From Bacillota bacterium (GTDB lineage: Bacteria; Bacillota; Clostridia; Oscillospirales; Ethanoligenentaceae): 21,858 bases of DNA. The notes below the pieces were generated by a model. The model was given only the letters and a program-made list of their open reading frames with translations, was not told where the DNA came from and searched no databases. Position 1 is the first letter of the stretch; each line of letters starts with the position of its first letter. The stretch spans positions 1 through 21,858 of the forward strand of contig JAEWAU010000105.1 of the NCBI GenBank assembly GCA_023391535.1. Reading direction: 5' to 3'. The position numbers were made by a program, and so were the translations under genes. Of the stretch, positions 20,239 to 21,858 are shown piece after piece.

Positions 20239-21792
20239 ATGCAATATTTTATTATTATCGCCGTCGCTGTCGTTCTGATTATCGCTTGCAGCATTGTTTT
20301 CTTTCTCTGCGGCGTTGCCTACCGGAAGAAAGTTGCCGAGGCCGAAGTCGGCTCGGCGGAAGAAGAAGCCAAGCGTCTGGTGAGCGAAGCGGTAAAATCC
20401 ACCGAAAGCAAGAAAAAAGAAATTCTTCTCGAAGCCAAGGACGAAGCCCACAAGCTGCGTAACGAGGCGGAGCGCGAGATCCGCGACCGCCGCAGCGAGG
20501 TTCAGCGTCAGGAACGCCGCCTCCAGCAGAAGGAAGAAACCCTCGACCACAAGATGGAACAGCTCGAAGCCAAGGACGAAACGCTTGCGAACAAGCTGCA
20601 CAGCGCGGACGACAAGCTGGCCGAAGCGGAAGCCGTTAAGAAGACCCAGTTTGAAACGCTCGAGCGCATCTCCGGCTTCACCGTGGAGCAGGCCAAGGAT
20701 TTTATCCTGCAGAAGCTTGAAAACGAGCTCACGTATGAAAAGGCCGTAAAAATCAAAGAATACGAGCAGCAGCTCCGCGAGGAATCCGACGCCAAAGCGC
20801 GCGAGATCATCTCGCTCGCCATCCAGAAATGCGCGGCCGACCACGTGGCCGAGGCCACCGTTTCGGTGGTGCCTCTCCCGAACGACGAAATGAAAGGGCG
20901 CATCATCGGGCGTGAGGGACGCAATATCCGCGCGCTCGAAACGCTCACCGGCGTGGATCTCATCATCGACGACACCCCCGAGGCCATCACGCTCTCGTCG
21001 TTCGACCCGGTGCGCCGCGAGGTGGCCCGCATCTCGCTCGAGCGCCTGATCTCCGACGGCCGCATCCACCCCGCCCGCATTGAGGAAATGGTGGAAAAGG
21101 CCAAAAAAGAAGTGGACAACATCATCCGGCAGGAGGGCGAGCGCGCCGTGATCGAAGCCGGCGTGCACGGTATCCATCACGAGCTCGTCAAGCTCATCGG
21201 CCGCCTGCATTACCGCACCAGCTACGGGCAGAACATTCTCGACCATTCGCTCGAGGTTTCGCACCTGTGCGGCGTGATGGCCTCGGAGCTGGGCGTGGAC
21301 GCCTCCATGGCGCGCCGCGCCGGCCTGCTGCACGATATCGGCAAGGCTATCGACCACGAGGTGGAAGGTTCGCACGTGGAGATCGGCGTGGAGATCGCGA
21401 AAAAGTACAAGGAACATGCCGACGTCATCCACGCCATTGAAGCCCATCACGGCGACGTGGAGCCTCACACCGTCATCGCCTGCCTCGTACAGGCCGCCGA
21501 CGCCATTTCCGCGGCGCGGCCGGGCGCGCGGCGCGAAAACCTCGACAACTACATCCGCCGTCTGGAAAAGCTTGAGGAGATCGCCAATTCGTTCAACGGT
21601 GTGGAAAAGTCCTTCGCCATCCAGGCCGGCCGCGAAATCCGCATCATGGTGAAGCCCGAGGTGGTGGACGACAACCAGCTCGTGCTTATGGCGCGCGAGA
21701 TCGTCACGAAGATCGAAAGCGAACTCGAGTACCCCGGGCAGATCAAGGTGCACGTCATCCGCGAGAACCGGGCCATCGAGTACGCCAAATAA
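20239..21792 (+). CDS. rny: Ribonuclease Y
   Basis: This 517-residue endoribonuclease is membrane anchored. An N-terminal transmembrane helix (about 3-24) is followed by a long charged coiled coil (about 30-200), a KH domain with GRIIGREGRNIRALE (220-234), and an HD domain with HSLEVSHLCGV (336-346) and the catalytic LLHDIGKAIDHEVEGSH (363-379). It starts bulk mRNA decay in Bacillota. ATG 20239 is chosen because the hydrophobic anchor begins there. The perfect Shine-Dalgarno AAGGAGGTG ends twelve bases upstream, a little far, and an in-frame GTG at 20224 sits inside that site. All domains are intact and the length is usual. No terminator is visible in the 66 nt left in the window. Confidence 0.97.
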   Translation: MQYFIIIAVAVVLIIACSIVFFLCGVAYRKKVAEAEVGSAEEEAKRLVSEAVKSTESKKKEILLEAKDEAHKLRNEAEREIRDRRSEVQRQERRLQQKEETLDHKMEQLEAKDETLANKLHSADDKLAEAEAVKKTQFETLERISGFTVEQAKDFILQKLENELTYEKAVKIKEYEQQLREESDAKAREIISLAIQKCAADHVAEATVSVVPLPNDEMKGRIIGREGRNIRALETLTGVDLIIDDTPEAITLSSFDPVRREVARISLERLISDGRIHPARIEEMVEKAKKEVDNIIRQEGERAVIEAGVHGIHHELVKLIGRLHYRTSYGQNILDHSLEVSHLCGVMASELGVDASMARRAGLLHDIGKAIDHEVEGSHVEIGVEIAKKYKEHADVIHAIEAHHGDVEPHTVIACLVQAADAISAARPGARRENLDNYIRRLEKLEEIANSFNGVEKSFAIQAGREIRIMVKPEVVDDNQLVLMAREIVTKIESELEYPGQIKVHVIRENRAIEYAK

Positions 21793-21858
21793 TCTGCGGA
21801 TGCCGGGCTGCATATCGATTCTTCCCCCAGATTGCGATTTTCCGTGGGCCGCGCCCGG

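Noticed and set aside
20191..21813. Minus-strand open frame of 540 codons opposite rny
   Set aside because: It mirrors the RNase Y codons; no promoter or ribosome site, and the sense gene is unambiguous.

Overview
The window looks like chromosomal core sequence from a high-GC member of the Clostridia (Bacillota), probably a gut Oscillospiraceae-like lineage. This is inferred from gene content: RNase Y, Mini-ribonuclease III, an OhrR-type MarR regulator, a YitT protein, families typical of clostridia (DUF6054-, DUF6106-, DUF2284-like) and a T-box leader in front of pheS. Ribosome binding sites are strong GGAGG types, GTG and TTG starts are frequent, and factor-independent terminators are common. 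I see no tRNA, rRNA, CRISPR array, insertion sequence, phage gene or defence gene.

Layout. Positions 1-5370 read rightward. They hold an APC-family amino acid permease (195-1526); an ohrR-like regulator with an OhrR-box promoter (1845-2294) followed by a small DUF6054-like protein (2323-2655) and a terminator; and a ferredoxin/ASKHA protein resembling corrinoid-activating RACo (2858-4729) followed by a cysteine-rich DUF2284-like protein (4790-5329). A 12-bp hairpin terminator at the convergence point (5338-5368) separates this block from leftward genes.

Positions 5401-15663 read leftward as several units. Read in transcription order from the right, these are: a DUF6106-like membrane protein (15041-15580); nnr, the NAD(P)HX repair enzyme (13411-14955), followed by a membrane-anchored protein of unknown function (12813-13397); a 46-residue hydrophilic ORF (12375-12515) with a degenerate HMA-domain protein (12145-12354); obg, mrnC and a YitT protein (9219-11890); an RsmF-like rRNA methyltransferase (7730-9082); and the AmmeMemoRadiSam pair, a LigB/MEMO-AMMECR1 fusion (6237-7622) overlapping its radical SAM partner (5401-6240).

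From 15745 the window reads rightward again. A promoter and phenylalanine T-box riboswitch (about 15780-16117) precede pheS (16190-17212). An unusual structured gap follows, then pheT (17385-19766). A strong promoter and a leader of about 330 nt precede rny, encoding RNase Y (20239-21792).

Most genes are well-known housekeeping functions: translation (pheST, rRNA methylation, obg, mrnC), RNA decay (rny) and metabolite repair (nnr). The parts with unsettled biology are the AmmeMemoRadiSam pair, the RACo-like/DUF2284 pair with no corrinoid protein beside it, the one-cysteine HMA protein with its tiny neighbour, the OhrR/DUF6054 pair that lacks ohr, and the long structured leaders of pheT and rny. 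I did not find a convincing wholly new system; these are the best leads.
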